Of a DNA stretch of 64,000 bases, positions 35,777-48,207 are shown one piece after another. Source of the DNA: Roridomyces roridus (taxonomy: Eukaryota; Basidiomycota; Agaricomycetes; Agaricales; Mycenaceae); NCBI GenBank assembly GCA_029378245.1, contig JARKIF010000026.1, forward strand, positions 248,001-312,000, in the 5' to 3' direction. The number at the start of each line of letters is the position of its first letter. Positions within the stretch are counted from its first letter, which is position 1. Both the position numbers and the translations under genes were made by a program. The notes beneath the pieces are model-generated. The model had not been told where the DNA came from. It made no database searches and saw only the letters and a program-made list of their open reading frames with translations.

Positions 35777-36072
35777 AGATTCCGATCGTTGATTTTTACT
35801 TGCCTCGTTATCGCTTTGACTACTCTACAGCGGTTGTAATACTAATACTGGTTCATGAAAAGATGCCCCTCTGTGTGCCCTAACTTTTCGTGACCTCCAC
35901 AGTCATCATCCCGAGCCCTCCCGCGCATGCGGCATACTTATCGGGTCGGGTCGGATGGTGCAATGCGAAGACCCGGCAAGACCGCCAAGAGGCCGTTCTC
36001 TACGGTGGTTCATACCATCCCAAGGATCGCTGACTGACCGACTGAGTGACCACGACTGACTTACGGCCGGGG

Positions 36073-36079
36073 TTTATAA
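36073..36079 (+). promoter_or_regulatory. TATA box of the DUF6593-like gene
   Basis: TTTATAA about 55 nt upstream of the ATG at 36132. A nearer out-of-frame ATG at 36087 is only 8 nt from the box and is probably not transcribed. Confidence 0.45.
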
Positions 36080-36131
36080 CGTCCACCATGAACGCAGCGT
36101 CAACACACCGCTCGACGCCCAGTCGACTCGA

Positions 36132-36886
36132 ATGCCCATGAACCCATTCACACAAGGCTGCTGGCCCACCTGCACAGAAAACAATTCTACCTCAGACGCC
36201 GGCACAGTGCCCCAACCCTCCCTCCTTGGAGCACTCCCCTTCTCATCCCCATTTTTATCATCCCTGGAAGCCCAAACCTCATTCACATCCTTCCGCTTCA
36301 CCTCGTTCAACCCAACGATCCTCAACTCAACGTTCCTCCGCCAATCTGACCTCCGGCCATACTTTCGCGTGTGGACGGATCACCGGCCAGCGAAAGAAGG
36401 GTTCACTATGGTTAACGACGAGGATAAGAAGCCTGTGATAATCGTGGAATGGGCGCCTGAAGATGGAGGAGGGCCGATCGTTGAAGTGAGGGATGTCGTG
36501 TCAAAGAGGAGGACGGGGGACTGGTTGGTTTTGTCTGATGACAAGAGGTGTGTTTACTTTGTTTGGGTTGAACGGAGTGAGCTGATGTATTTTTTCCTGG
36601 TACTTAGCTACCGGACGATGCGCGCCCTGGACAAGACGTTCATATGGACGCCTCAAGGCGAGAATCTATGCGTACGGTGCGCGAGTACTCTTCGCCATAT
36701 GTGGCTGATGTTCAAGATTTGCAGCTTTACGCTCCGGGACTCGGCACGCCGGAGTTGTTCGCACGCGTCTCCCGCACGGAGGACTCGGTGTATTTGGATT
36801 TGACGGCAGGGGCTGTGAGGATAGGATTGTTGCCTGTGTGCGTGGCTGCGACGCTGTTGCTTCAGTGTGGTCGTAAAATTGATTGA
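36132..36886 (+). CDS. DUF6593-like small protein
   Basis: Three exons (36132-36547, 36608-36671, 36725-36886), 213 residues. After a Ser/Thr/Pro-rich head, the pattern FTSFNPTILNSTFL...RPYFRVWTD...VIIVEWAP...WLVLSDDKSYRTMRALDKTFIW...LYAPGLGTPELFARVSR...SVYLDLTAGAVRIGLLPVCV follows the beta-strand order of DUF6593 proteins common in mushrooms: substrate-like strands, a W-x-P exon boundary and a final hydrophobic segment. Molecular function is not known for the family. The second intron uses the acceptor at 36724, which keeps the frame. Family assignment is from memory of the pattern, so moderately sure. Confidence 0.65.
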
Positions 36887-36949
36887 GCAATTCTGGAGTT
36901 CAACAGTCGAAAGGCCAATCACAGTGACGCTCACGTTCGTTCACATACT

Positions 36950-38040
36950 TACCAGGATACACGCCGTTCGAGTCGGGCCTGGCCTTGGAAGTTGGAGTTC
37001 AATGAGAATAGGATATTTTTTTTTTCCAGCGGAGAACCGCTGCGTTGAATCACCCATAAGTCTCATACATTGACATCGATGAATGCATCTAATGAGGCCA
37101 GTTCTGCGCCACTCGAACATCGAGTGACTCCCGTTCGAATCGGCATTGGAACATTTGCCGCGAAGGGGTAGTTTCTTTTTTTTTGGCTGTGCGAATCACA
37201 TAGCTTTGTGGAAGATTCCTGCGGAGGGAGTCGTTGGGCACCGGCTTTCACTCTTGAGAGCGCCAGTTGGCCGAGGAAAACTGCGGCCAGTGGCCACACA
37301 ACCTGTGTATCATCGATACTTGCCAGCTAACAGGCTGAGACCTTGAAAGCGCAATCCAATGACACCTGCCAGAGATGAGCCATGCGCAAGCTCAACTCGC
37401 CGTTCGACTCGGAATTGGAGCATGCTGTACGAATCGCGAGGCGACAGTTTTGCTTTGTGAATGTGGAGAGGCATTGTCCTGACATTCTTGTTGACTCCGG
37501 GGCATCGTTTACCGAATTTCATTTTTGCAGCCGTTGAACGTTCAAAACAACGACAGCAAGAACTTATCGTGGCCGGCCCGCTAAAACGATGGCGGCTCAT
37601 CCACGCCCTTGTTTCAGCTTCAATATCCAACGCACAAGATGAAGGAACTTTGCCAAATGCAAGGACGCCAACGGAAAATCGGCATGCATTCACCGTTCGA
37701 ATCGGCTTTGGATCATGGAGTCGGTGGAATCCACAATTCGTTAATTTTTTTGTGGCTTGGTGAACCACACTGTCTCGATTTCCCTGAAGGAATTTCGGAA
37801 TCCGAGTTGTAAAGATCAATTGAGCGCCCGTCTGAGAGTCCGTTCAGGCAGGCGGGTGTCACTTTCGTCCATACTTCTGCGGTGACCTCGAACAGCGAAT
37901 CACAAGATACCATGGCCACTCTGCTGCTTGTCCACCACCAAATTCAGAATTCATATCTACATACGAGGAACACCTGTTCGACTCGGGTCTGGCCAGTCAA
38001 CTTGGAGAACTTTTTTTTTTCTCAAGCCGAAAGCTGGGTT
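36950..38040. repeat. Degenerate array of five B-box-like units with T-runs
   Basis: The motif GTTCGA(A/C/G)TCGG followed by a (T/G)TGG-like string occurs near 36965, 37133, 37402, 37694 and 37977, spaced about 170-290 bases apart. Four of the five are followed within about 30-60 bases by a run of 7 or more T (near 37014, 37170, 37744 and 38011). GTTCGANTC resembles the internal B box/T-loop of tRNA genes and the T-run resembles a Pol III terminator, but no complete tRNA fold is visible. No protein-coding gene is seen between 36887 and 38236. Confidence 0.5.
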
Positions 38041-38236
38041 TGAATGTTCAATATTCAATATTGCATTGCAATGCCGACTCGGCGTCCCGCAGTTGTGAGA
38101 ACCTTAGCTCACCGCACACACGTTCTGAACTAAAAGTATACGGTTGCCATGGCCAGCCACTGGCACATATGATCTCAAACCGCTACCGCCGCCGCTCTTT
38201 CGCCTTCAATCGTGTCGCACATAATCCCATTCGAGG

Positions 38237-39107
38237 CTAATGTGCATGCCTACTCCGCGAGCTGCTCCGCGAATGGCTCAGACTGCGACTCCGCCTGTGT
38301 CCGCTCTGGCTTCCAAAGATTCGCGACAAGAGCGCCGTCCGGCCGCTGTGGTGATCACGATGCTGTTCGGCCTGTACCATGACTGTCGGGCACTGATATT
38401 TGTATGGGTCCGTCTGGCCCGGGAACTACAACACATATCAGATTCAAAGGCCGTAAGGACAGGAAGAAATAACGCACGATGGGATGGATCGTATGATCAT
38501 GCGGATGGATGACATACGCAGTGGGGTAGCCTCGCGGCTGGGGCTGGGCGTACTGGACCGGAATCGGCGGCGGTGCGGGGTATTGCATCGGTTGAAACTG
38601 GCCTGGGCCATGGGCGGCGTAGGATACTCCATGGGTATGGACATACCCGTCGGAATATTGCGGGGGCGGTAGTGGAGGACTGCCAGTGCCTCCCACATAC
38701 GCACGCCCACTCCGATGCGAGGAGGATTTGTGCGAATGACGCGTGGGTGACGAGGAGTGCGAGCGGAGGCGTCGAGCGTGTGGGCGCCGAGAAGCCGGTG
38801 CTGCCACGTCTACCTGCGAAATGGAGTCGTTTGGAGCGACGAGTGAATCTGGGTCAGACTCCCTCTCATCGGCATAGCCATGGAGAGGCGAGGGCCCATG
38901 TCGACCCGGCGGCGGATGCGTGTGCTGGCGAGAGCCGCTCCGAGACCGGGAATGATAAAATTCGTTATCTTGCACATCCGAGCGCGGCGCAAACGGGGAG
39001 CGGAACTGCGGCGCACAATGCTCGGTGTCGTCTACCCAATGCGCAATACGATTCTGTGTGCGCTGATGCTGCTGGAGGGCTTCGGGGGAGGAGTCGTATT
39101 CCGTCAT
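38237..39107 (-). CDS. Ser/Pro/His-rich disordered protein
   Basis: Two exons (38478-39107, 38237-38425), 272 residues. It starts MTEYDSSPEALQQHQRTQN, about 40 nt after a TATA box. The middle is rich in Ser, Arg and His (SRSRSGSRQHTHPPPGRHG, RRLRSHSSSPTRHSHKSSSH), then Pro/Gln/Tyr-rich. The second exon gives FPGQTDPYKYQCPTVMVQAE and ends in an RS-like tail (SRSLSHSRSSSRSRHAH). There is no TM helix or known domain. The RS-like composition could point to an RNA-related role, but that is speculation. Confidence 0.65.
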
Positions 39108-39144
39108 GGATGTAAGTAGGTGCAAGGACGAAGGTTAATTTGGG

Positions 39145-39152
39145 CTTATAAG
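39145..39152 (-). promoter_or_regulatory. TATA box of the Ser/Pro/His-rich protein gene
   Basis: CTTATAAG on the minus strand, 38 nt upstream of the ATG at 39107. It excludes the longer frame start at 39125 on spacing grounds. Confidence 0.5.
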
Positions 39153-39504
39153 CGTTTTCCGAGTGGCGCTGACGCGGGTGAAGTAATGGTGAGGTTAATG
39201 GATCTTTTGTGGCGCAAAGGAGGAAAATGCGGCCGTACTGGTTAAAGTGATTTCCTTAAACAAGTCGCAAGAAAGCTCCATCGACGCAGGGAGGTGACAG
39301 ACGGCTTGCCAGCCGCCGGGAAGGACCAAGATGACTCGCAAGTCGGGAGCGCCTCGACCAGTGTCTTGTGTTCGCGGGATATGAAAGCCAGGGAGCTCTC
39401 CTGAGAGTTTCCTAATGAAGCAGCACCTGTGACCATAAGCGGGATGGTGCAAGGATGGTGGCAGAAACAAGGCAGAAATTAGAATGGTCACTCGTGGCAC
39501 CCCA
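39153..39504. other. Intergenic, no gene seen
   Basis: A minus-strand frame of about 100 codons covers part of it but has no family resemblance and no promoter signal. Confidence 0.35.
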
Positions 39505-41326
39505 TCATTGATCGCTTATCCTGCGTGTACGATTCTCTGTTCCTGCACGATGCATCGAATGTAGCTTCGGAGTAAGCAGTAAGTACATGGAACAAACACA
39601 GAAGCGTGAAGGAAATAAAACCCTCCCCGTTCCAGATGAACCCACAAGTCTATGATCTCTCCTAGCGTTTGAATTTCGTTCCGCCCAATGCCGCTCCTCC
39701 GCGCGGACGCTGCGCAAAACCGGCAGCGCACGGGTAACAGCTTTCCACTGATCACGGAGTCCCGAATCCCCCTGACGCAGCGGATGCATCCCGTCGTCCG
39801 AATACACCAACTCCAACGTTGGAAATACGCTGGAAAGAAAGGCAGCCACAGCGAGAGGGGGGCCGACGGGTGATTCCGGTACAGTCAGAATTATGAGGTG
39901 CGATTGCTGTATACGCGACTCCTCCGCCCGTTGACCGTGGATTTCTTCCCAGCTGGGTACGGTCGTTGCATCGAGCGTGAGCCACAACCTGTGGAGGTAA
40001 GGACAGAATCGGGCAAAGGAAATCAGGCAACGGAGTGTAGCGCGCGGTGTGACGTGCTTGAAGGTGCTCGACTTCAGCTCGAGCACTTCGATTTGCGGCC
40101 ATCCGCGTGCGATGTCCGTCACGGAGCCATCGTCGAGGTCAAATCCGACGGGACCCGACAGACGGACGAGGGTGAGATTTTTCAGCTCGAAAAGTGGGTG
40201 AAGGGACGTTGACGATATGGAATAAAGCTCGAGCTGTGCAGGATCGGCTACACCGTGGACACGATTGTGTGCCCCAGAGGCGATGATCAGGGAAACTAGG
40301 GAGTACGGCTGCACCTCTGTGATACTGCGGCAGACCCTCGCAATATCATTTGCAATAGTATCTCCAGGGAAAACGAAGCTCGACCACTGAAGCGATGACG
40401 CTTCGAAGCGGGAGAGCACTCCGGCAGCGGCGGAAGTGTCGTTACAGGTCAGGTCCATACGGGTTATAAGTGCGCGGCATTCGCCATGCTCAGCGGTGTG
40501 ACGTCCCATGGGATTACTCGGTTGATCCGTGAGTTTTAGAGTCCGCAGACTGGGTAAACTGGAGGCGTGATCCAGCGCCTCGCCATCGAGGCAGGGAACG
40601 GTAAGGTCACGGAGGTGCTTCAGCTGCCTGACAAGAACGGACAATATCTCGAGCCTTCCCGCGAGGTCCGGTGAGTAACGGACGTGTAGAGTCTTGATTT
40701 GAGGGCACAGTGTGCCGATGCTCCCCAGGAAGGATAATTGAGCAGCCGATTGACAGACACCGATGCACAGCGTGGTCAGGAGCGGGCCGAAAAAAGGACG
40801 AAAGTAGGTGATTGGGTAGGTATCGGGGTCCCACTCTTCTATGGACTCGAGGTTTGGGAACAAGGGCTCATTAGGCAGACACAGAGACAACATGTCGTAG
40901 AAACCGGATGTGAGCATGTCCAGGTGTGAGTCGGACCCGGTTCCAAGATATTTGACACGCCGGGAGTAGAAGAGCGGGCGTTCCCAGTCTTGTGGCAGAA
41001 CCGGCCGTCGTAGGCTCTGAGAAATAAATAAACACGTTGTTGAGAAGCTAGAACGCGGCCCGCGCGAGACTCACCACTTCCCCGAGGCCATCTTCCGGCC
41101 ACTCCCAGACTCCGCCCAGCATACAGTTGAGGACGTTTATGACACTGGTTTGGAACCTCCACAGGACATCCAAGGCAGGATTCTGGAGCATTCTGCATGT
41201 CCCCGCAAGGGCTGCGAGAGCACTTGACGTGGCTGCGTCAAGGGAATGGTCTTCGATCTCATCGTCCTGAGGAAGGATTTCACAGATTTCGACCGCGATT
41301 TCAGGAATGAGCAAGGCTCGATGCAT
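39505..41326 (-). CDS. F-box/LRR-type protein
   Basis: Two exons (41075-41326, 39505-41016), 587 residues. The N-terminus MHRALLIPEIAVEICEILP followed by ALAALAGTCRMLQNPALDVLW is the F-box pattern of agaricomycete proteins (IPEI-L-I--L, LA-TCR-F--PALD-LW). The rest is a degenerate leucine-rich-repeat region (LSVLVRQLKHLRDLTVPCLD, LPSLRTLKL, FDLDDGSVTDIARGWPQIEV). F-box proteins recruit substrates to SCF ubiquitin ligases through Skp1; the target is unknown. An upstream in-frame ATG at 41383 exists, but the start at 41326 matches its paralogue at 55081. The last ~60 residues are unlike the paralogue and may be a run-on. Confidence 0.82.
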
Positions 41327-41437
41327 CGTGCAGGAGCAAGCAGGAGAGCAAAGAAAGTCTGAATTGCACCCGGGCCCGTCCATGACACGCGTGAGTCACG
41401 ATCAGCCCGGCCCGGGCACCGGCCCACAGACGGGATA

Positions 41438-43754
41438 ATGATCCAGTCGCCAATCAGACGCGCCGGAATGGCTTGCCTCCTGCGTCCACAACTATTTCTT
41501 CGTGTCGCCAAACGCGGCCCTAGCGCCCCCGTCCGTGGACTCCGAGTCCGACACTACAGCACTCCACCGCCATCACAGCCTGCCAGCGCATTCAGACTCT
41601 CAGCCCTCGCAATCGGCCTTGGCGGTGTCGTCCTCGGTTGTCTCGTCGGTTCGCAACTCTTTCCAAGTTCTTCCTCTACTCCTTCAAAGCACTCTCGACC
41701 ACAATACGGCTCAGCACAAGAATTCTCTCAAGCAATCAAGGATTTGCGGGCTGTCTTCTCCTCTCGTGAGGGTATAGTCTCCACCGACCCCTCCGACGTC
41801 AAAGGCCACGGGTTATCGACAAATTCGTATCACATTGGTGCGCATGTGTTCTGTTTCTTGTCAATGAACGTATTTTGACTCGTGATAGGCGTGGACCACA
41901 GCGTCGTCGTGTATCCCGGTGCTCCTTCATCTCCCCGGTCTGCTTCGTTCCTTCGTTCTCATATCCCAACAGAATCCACCGAAGATGTAGTGAAAATCGT
42001 CAAGATTGCAAACAAGTATAGGATGCCTATCATAGTCAGCCTCCGTTCTCTCTCTCTAAGCGTGCCTAGACGGTGATAGAAAACTAACGTCGCCTCAGCC
42101 TTACTCCGGCGCAACCGCTCTGGAAGGCCACTTCATTGGGACCCCCGGCGGCGGTATTTGCGTTGATATGACGAGCATGAACAAAATTTTGGCAATCAAT
42201 GGTATGCGCGCTCCAGGCCGTATTATAGGGCCTGACCTCGATGGATTGCAGAGGCCGATGCAGATGTCGTAGTCCAGCCCGGTCTAGGTTGGATGGAATT
42301 GAATGAGACACTTGAAAGTGAAGGTGCGATGAAATATTTGGCGCCACGTACATGACTGAAGGCATTCCAGGAATCCCACTGTTCTTCCCCGTGCGTCTAA
42401 CAGTACTTGGGGTATCCCAGCGCATAGCTAAATGCAATAAGGAAAGATCGACCCGGCGCCGACTGCCACAATAGGTGGAATCGCTAGTACCGGATGCTCA
42501 GGAAGTAAGTGAATTATTTGCATATTTACATCCGTTAACACACCACCCAGCCAACGCCGTCCGCTATGGCACCGCCAAAGCCGAATGGTTCCTCAACCTC
42601 ACGGTCGTCCTCCCCAACGGAGAAGTCATCAAGACTCATCGTCGGTCGCGCAAGTCGTCTACGGGCTTTGATACAACGAAGCTTTTCATCGGTTCTGTGA
42701 GTTGATCCCTCGCGCTGCTTTACCAGCTCAAATGACGGGGTTGCAGGAAGGCACGCTGGGCATTATCACGGAAGCGACACTGCGTCTTGCACCGGTCATC
42801 CCGACTTCAGTGGCCAGTGTCCAGTTCCCCAACGTGCAGGCCGCGGTACAGGCATCAATCGAAATTTTACGATCAGGAATCGCAGCTGGAATCCGTGTGT
42901 TTCTTTCGTACTTCTTTCTCCATATATCAAACCAACACAATAAAATTCATAGAATGCGTCGAGCTGGTAGACGACAATTTCCTGGCCGCCACGAACAAAT
43001 ACGGCCTCTCCGACCACAAATACGCCGTCTCCGACGGCCTGTTCTTTAAATTTCAAGCCCATTCCCCGCGCGCGCTAGCGGATACGGCGCGCATTACGAA
43101 GGAGATCTGCAAGCGGAATGGAGGGACCGAGTTTCGGCTTGCGGGGAGCGATCAGGAGGCGCAGGATATCTGGGCTGATCGGAAGAATGCGCATTTTGTG
43201 GGGTGTGCGATACGGCCGGGGGCGGGGTCGTTGGCTACGGATGTTTGGTGCGTGTTTAATTCCAGCTATGAGCTTGAGAGTTGAAGTCGTAATTGTAGCG
43301 TCCCGGTATCAAAACTCCCCGAACTCGTCCTCGAGACTAAGAAAGATCTGGAACGCGTCGGGTTACCGTACACCATTGTCGGACATGTGGGCGATGGAAA
43401 CTTTCACGCGCAGATTTTGTTCGATGGCGATGAGGAGCTGAAGGAGGTCAAAGGCATCGTGCGCCGTATGGTGCACCGGGCTATCGCGCTGGATGGTACT
43501 TGTGCGTCTTCTACAATCTATTCCAAAGGGTAGGGCACTTGATTCTGCTTCCAGGCACGGGCGAACACGGCGTTGGCATTGGGAAGCGTGAGTTCCTTGT
43601 TGAGGAGCTCGGGGAGGGTACGGTTGCGCTCATGAAGAGCATCAAACGCACCTTGGACCCGCTGGGCTTGATGAATCCGGGAAAGGTAAGTGGTAAGACG
43701 GCCTTGAGACAAGGGAATTGACGTATGCGGGTTTAGTTGTATCCGGATGATTAG
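41438..43754 (+). CDS. DLD1: D-lactate dehydrogenase (cytochrome), mitochondrial
   Basis: A gene of about a dozen exons that can be read without lesions. The N-terminus (RLRVRHYST after a basic stretch) looks like a mitochondrial presequence, followed by a TM-like segment ([21 protein letters not shown]). The FAD-binding PCMH domain shows [67 protein letters not shown] and [18 protein letters not shown]. The C-terminal FAD-oxidase domain has [23 protein letters not shown] and [13 protein letters not shown], ending MNPGKLYPDD. The enzyme oxidises D-lactate to pyruvate and passes electrons to cytochrome c at the inner membrane/intermembrane space. The ATG at 41468 is an alternative start. It diverges from the F-box gene, only 111 nt away. 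Confidence 0.92.
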
Positions 43755-43858
43755 AGGACATGCGTGGAATGTTCAATCAAGTTCATCTTGCATCTGTACA
43801 CGTTGGACTGACAAATGCTTCAATGAATAAGGCTTTTGAATATTAATCGAACGGAGCC

Positions 43859-45977
43859 TATAACAGTTGTTTTCGTTGAATATTATCAGCACAGTGTGCA
43901 ATGTGCAGTTTTAGCCCGAGGTCGCAGAATTTTGAAAGTTTAAGCACCCAGGTCGCACGATTTTGATGATCGGAGCAACGAGGGCGGAAGGTCTCTGACA
44001 GGTTGAACATTGAACACCGAGGTCACAGGTCATACACCATGCGAGTTCGTGTGCTCTGAGGATATCAAATACCATTTATGTAAGTACTTTGTCGACGGGA
44101 TTCAGATAGGTTTCACTCAGAGGATTGAAGTTTCAGGTTGAAGAGGGCATCCGCCATGATCCGGCTCGGCTCTAATGGCCTGCACAATATGATCCAGTGA
44201 TCGGACCAGATTGCCGAGTACGGCAACCATCCATTGCTCCAAAAGTAGATCCTGTCGCCGAGCGACTTGATTAAATAAGGTGAAAAACCCTCGCTCACTG
44301 ACTAGCCTATCTTACACTGATCCTGTGCCTCAGGCTCGCAAAAGGCGGATTGTGCAAAAGCTGCCGTTGACCCGCTTGAATCAAGCCGAGTGGTTTCTTT
44401 CCCCTAAGATTAAAATTAAGATTAAGATAAGGCCCTAGGTCCCGCGCGGGGTACGGCTGCTCAAGCCTCAGACACGTGAATAAGATACATCTTTGCCTGC
44501 CTAAATTCTAATAACATGTTGCCCGAAGCAAAAATAATCACACATCTGCGCCTCATTTCCCCTGACACCATCTCCCCGCTGGCGACACTTCCAAAGTTCT
44601 CAGCCAAGAGACCATATTACTTGGCTCTTCACTCAACACACACCGATTCCCGAAGTATCCCAACGGCATGAATGTCATTGAATTTGCCGTCAATACATCA
44701 CTGGCAAGGATGAGGGGGAAGCATGTCACAGCCCCAGTTCCAGGGCCTCGGGAATTTCGTTCCAGACTAGTGCCAAGTCCGAGAGGCACGGCGAGGTTTT
44801 GAAATTGTACACGGGCAGCGCGTGCCATCGGTGTGCTGGATAATGGATTAGGTTGGGAATCAGAAGCTGCTTCAAATCAGAGAGGAGAAGACATATTTTC
44901 ATGGGTGTGGCGGCGTTCGAACTTCAAGTTGAACGAACTTAGCTGGCATTTTGCCGAAGAGGTTTGGGTGGTACTGTGCATTCTCCGTCATGGTTTGATT
45001 GGGCGGAACAAAATACCTGAGAAATCCTTGCCAGGCTACTTGTGGGTGGCTCGGGGCCGCCGGCACAATGTGTCGGACCTTTTGTTAGTTGGCCGAAGGA
45101 GAATACAAGAACAGGATTCCTCGGGCCCGCTCCGCATTAGACTGAAGAAAGTAGCACGGGATAAGACTCGAGAGAGAGAGAGAGAGAGAGAGACTCCATC
45201 AATCCATTGAAGTGAAGAATATCTAGATAAGACGGACATATGGGAGCCAGCACCCAGAGGTATCCGAATTGAGTTGTACACCAGGTAAGAAGGGCATCCT
45301 CATCAATCGTCCACACACCCGACACACTCCTACTGGACACGCGGCCACTAGAGAGGGCCAATCTAGACCGACAGGAGGTGGCAACCCAGTTCACTCGATA
45401 CAATGGCGGCATGGCCCGAGTCCGCGCCAGGCTTTCTGATATCATATTAGGCTAGATCCCAACTTGCCTACGACGACCGGCTTTTGGCGCGATGGGGAGG
45501 GGAGGGAGGGAGACTTCCCCAAGAACCTGCAGAAAGCGGCCCTTGCGTCGGTGAGATTGTCGGCCCCAGGCAGTAGATGAGTAGCTTGGAGTCGAGTCAG
45601 AGTCGAGTCTCCAGGTCTGTCCGAGTGGTCGAAGATGGCAGTCGGGACTCGGATCCATCGAGGCGTAGTCAATGAGAGTTTATGTTGCAGGTATTCCCCG
45701 CCTCCGAGGGGACGTAGGTAGCTCGTTGCGGAACACTTTGAGGCCACCACGTGGATGGAAACGGAAGCAAATTTTGAATTTGTCGGCGTTGCGATGCCTG
45801 TCAATGATCCGTGATCTATATCGGAAGTACGTACCTCAGACCTCAGATCTCAGACCTCAAACCTCGTGATTGCACTAACTGACCTCAGAAGGGAAACGCG
45901 GTAAGGGCTCAATGAAACCTCGCATCCGTGACCTCTTTTCTCATCCCAGATAATTTACAACGATAAAAAACGTCATA
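43859..45977. mobile_element. 2.1-kb element with 6-bp target duplication, copy 2
   Basis: An inverted copy of 15947-17975. It begins TATAACAGTTG and ends ACGTCATA, and is flanked by GGAGCC at 43853-43858 and 45978-45983. The independent 6-bp duplication at both copies fixes the element boundaries. It is about 90 bp longer than copy 1, partly through an extra stretch near 44404-44480, and contains a (GA)n run at 45171-45191. No transposase-like frame is seen. It sits in the space between DLD1 and the first dehydrogenase gene. Confidence 0.85.
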
Positions 45978-46335
45978 GGAGCCCGCGGAGATCGTTCGGG
46001 CGGAGACGCTCATCAGCGCCCAGCGCTCACTTCATCAGCGCTCACCACTCACCTTACTTCTAACGGACCATTAGTATGACGCGCGGCTCGCCCGTTGAAA
46101 ACCGAGGTGCAAAACCAATTGGACGGGGACAACTTCGGACAGCGACGAACGCGAAAATAGGTCACTTGAAGACGGCTTGGCTCTTGGCTTAAATCCGGCA
46201 CCGTCGGCATGTGCTTTTCCTTCCCACACTGACTTGCTTTCCCCATTCCAAGTACATATATGGATTATGAAGAAAGTTGCTTTGGAATGGTAGGGAATTG
46301 TTCATCGTCGCTTATTCAGATTGTTGGAGGATCGC

Positions 46336-46343
46336 TATATAAG
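46336..46343 (+). promoter_or_regulatory. TATA box of dehydrogenase paralogue 1
   Basis: TATATAAG 45 nt upstream of the ATG at 46388. The sequence around it (GCTATATAAGTTCT) is nearly the same as at the second paralogue. Confidence 0.65.
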
Positions 46344-46387
46344 TTCTGGCTCCGGAAACATACACCCAACATCCCACAACTCAAGAC

Positions 46388-47846
46388 ATGTCTCTCCCAA
46401 CCACCGCCCGCGAGTACGCCTACACCGAGGTGTGCACGCTCCCCTGTCCCTCGAACAATTGTTGATCCAAGTGCCCACTGCTCTCAGATCGGTTCCTTCA
46501 ACAACCTTGTCATCCGGGAGGTTCCTGTGCCCACCCCCAAGGCTAATGAGGTGCTGGTGAAGACCCGTGCCGTCTCCCTCCAGGTGGGAGACCCGTTGCA
46601 TTTCATGCAGGGACGAGCTGACATTCGCACTAGTTTCGCGACCTGATGGTTTCTAAAGGAGCCTACCCAACCCAGTGGGTTACCCACCACGATATACCTG
46701 TTGTCAACTGAACGCCCTCTCGCCAGATTACCACCCAATCTCGTCCCATGTTCTGACATGGCCGGCGAAATCGTCGCTGTGGGTGAGGATGTGCATGGCT
46801 GGAAAGCCGGCGACCGCGTCTGTGCCAACTTTATGATTGACAAGATTCACAACGATTCAATGTCGATGGAGATTGCCAACAGCGCGTTGGGGGGCGCGAT
46901 CCACGGTGTGTTGACGGAATATAGGTGCTTTCCCGCCCATGTGAGTCTACTGGAGCCTTATCGGCATCGGCTGACCGACGCTTCAAGTCCCTTGTCGCTA
47001 TCCCGAGCCATCTCTCGTACGAAGAGGCGTCGACGCTGCCGTATGTGTTGGGGTTTCATCTCACGGTTTGACTTTTCAACATTTGGCGTAGATGTGCTGC
47101 CCTTACCGCATACAACGCCCTCCTGTCCGGCTACGAACCCTTGAAGGCTGGGGACATCGTGCTCGTCCAGGGAACCGGCGGTGTGTCCATGTGCGTGTCC
47201 ATCTTATCTCCCCCTCCTTCTCTCACTCCCCAAATCAGCTTTGCACTCCAATTCGCCGTAGCATCCGGCGCAACGGTTATAGCTCTCTCCTCCTCTGATG
47301 AGAAACTCCAAACTGCAACGAAACTCGGCGCCAAGCACGTCATCAACTACAAGACCACCCCCAACTGGGACCAGGAGGTGCACAAGCTGACTGGTGGGAA
47401 AGGCGTTGACCGGGTGATCGAGATCGTCGGTCACGCCACCCTCGAGCGGTCCATCTCTGCTGTTAGGATGGACGGGTGTATCGATATTATTGGGCACTTG
47501 GGTGTGCGTGTTGTCTTCTCTCATACACGTTCTCTCTCTTAAACTCATCCATTTGCAAGCCTGACGGCCCCCCCGTCGACATCATCCTAGGAACTATCTT
47601 CAAAGGCCTGAAGATTCGCGGAATCTTTATCGGCTCTGTCATTCAGTGCGTTTCCGCTTCTTCATTCGTCCTCTCTCCAACACTGAATTGCCCAGATTCA
47701 CAAAAATGAACAAGCTCCTGACGGCCAACCCCGAGGCGACGCGTCCCTTGATCGACAAGGTTTTCGAGTTCGAGCACGCCAAGGAGGCGTTTGCGCATCT
47801 GGCGTCGCAGGAGCATGTTGGAAAGGTTGTTATCAAGGTCAATTGA
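46388..47846 (+). CDS. Medium-chain dehydrogenase/reductase (zinc-type ADH-like), paralogue 1
   Basis: About nine short exons give an intact frame of roughly 335 residues. [14 protein letters not shown], then [20 protein letters not shown] and [63 protein letters not shown], the nucleotide-binding [48 protein letters not shown] and [13 protein letters not shown] define an MDR enzyme using NAD(P)H. The catalytic-zinc His/Cys set of classical alcohol dehydrogenases is not obvious, so a quinone-oxidoreductase-like activity is possible. Substrate unknown. A second copy with the same exon layout lies at 52264. Confidence 0.88.
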
Positions 47847-48160
47847 ATCCGTATAAAATTGCTGGATCATCTAGCTGGTCTGCAATTTGCGCTGTTGGCC
47901 AAATTCGTGTACGATGTTCTTCAAGTGTTTTATGCAAAACCCGTACGACGACCAAGAAATGCTTGAAATAGAGGTAATCCGTTCAGTCGTGCTTACTTGT
48001 CCGGGGTTCCTTAGTTCTACCGCGGTGGGTCGAGAGACTGCGGCTGTGAGCTCGGCTAAGGGATTTGGGAGGAGTCCGGGAACCGTAGTGTACAAAACGT
48101 GCCTGTACGCTCAGATACTTCCCGGGCCCCAGCGTTCCTAAGTGAGACCGTGCCGTGTAA
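47847..48160. other. Intergenic, no gene seen
   Basis: 3' flank of the dehydrogenase gene, with no recognisable coding or RNA signal. Confidence 0.35.
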
Positions 48161-48193
48161 TCTTCCTTCCTTCCTTCCTTCCTTCCTTCCTTT
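48161..48193. repeat. (TTCC)n microsatellite
   Basis: About seven TTCC units just left of a hAT-type MITE. Confidence 0.9.
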
Positions 48194-48207
48194 GTGACAC
48201 TGACTGA

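Noticed and set aside
38573..39115. 180-codon plus-strand ORF
   Set aside because: Antisense to the Ser/Pro/His-rich gene, which has a TATA box, a matched intron and a 3' exon ending in an RS-like tail.
48161..48193. Short direct repeats as a possible CRISPR array
   Set aside because: A simple TTCC microsatellite with no spacers, in a eukaryotic genome.
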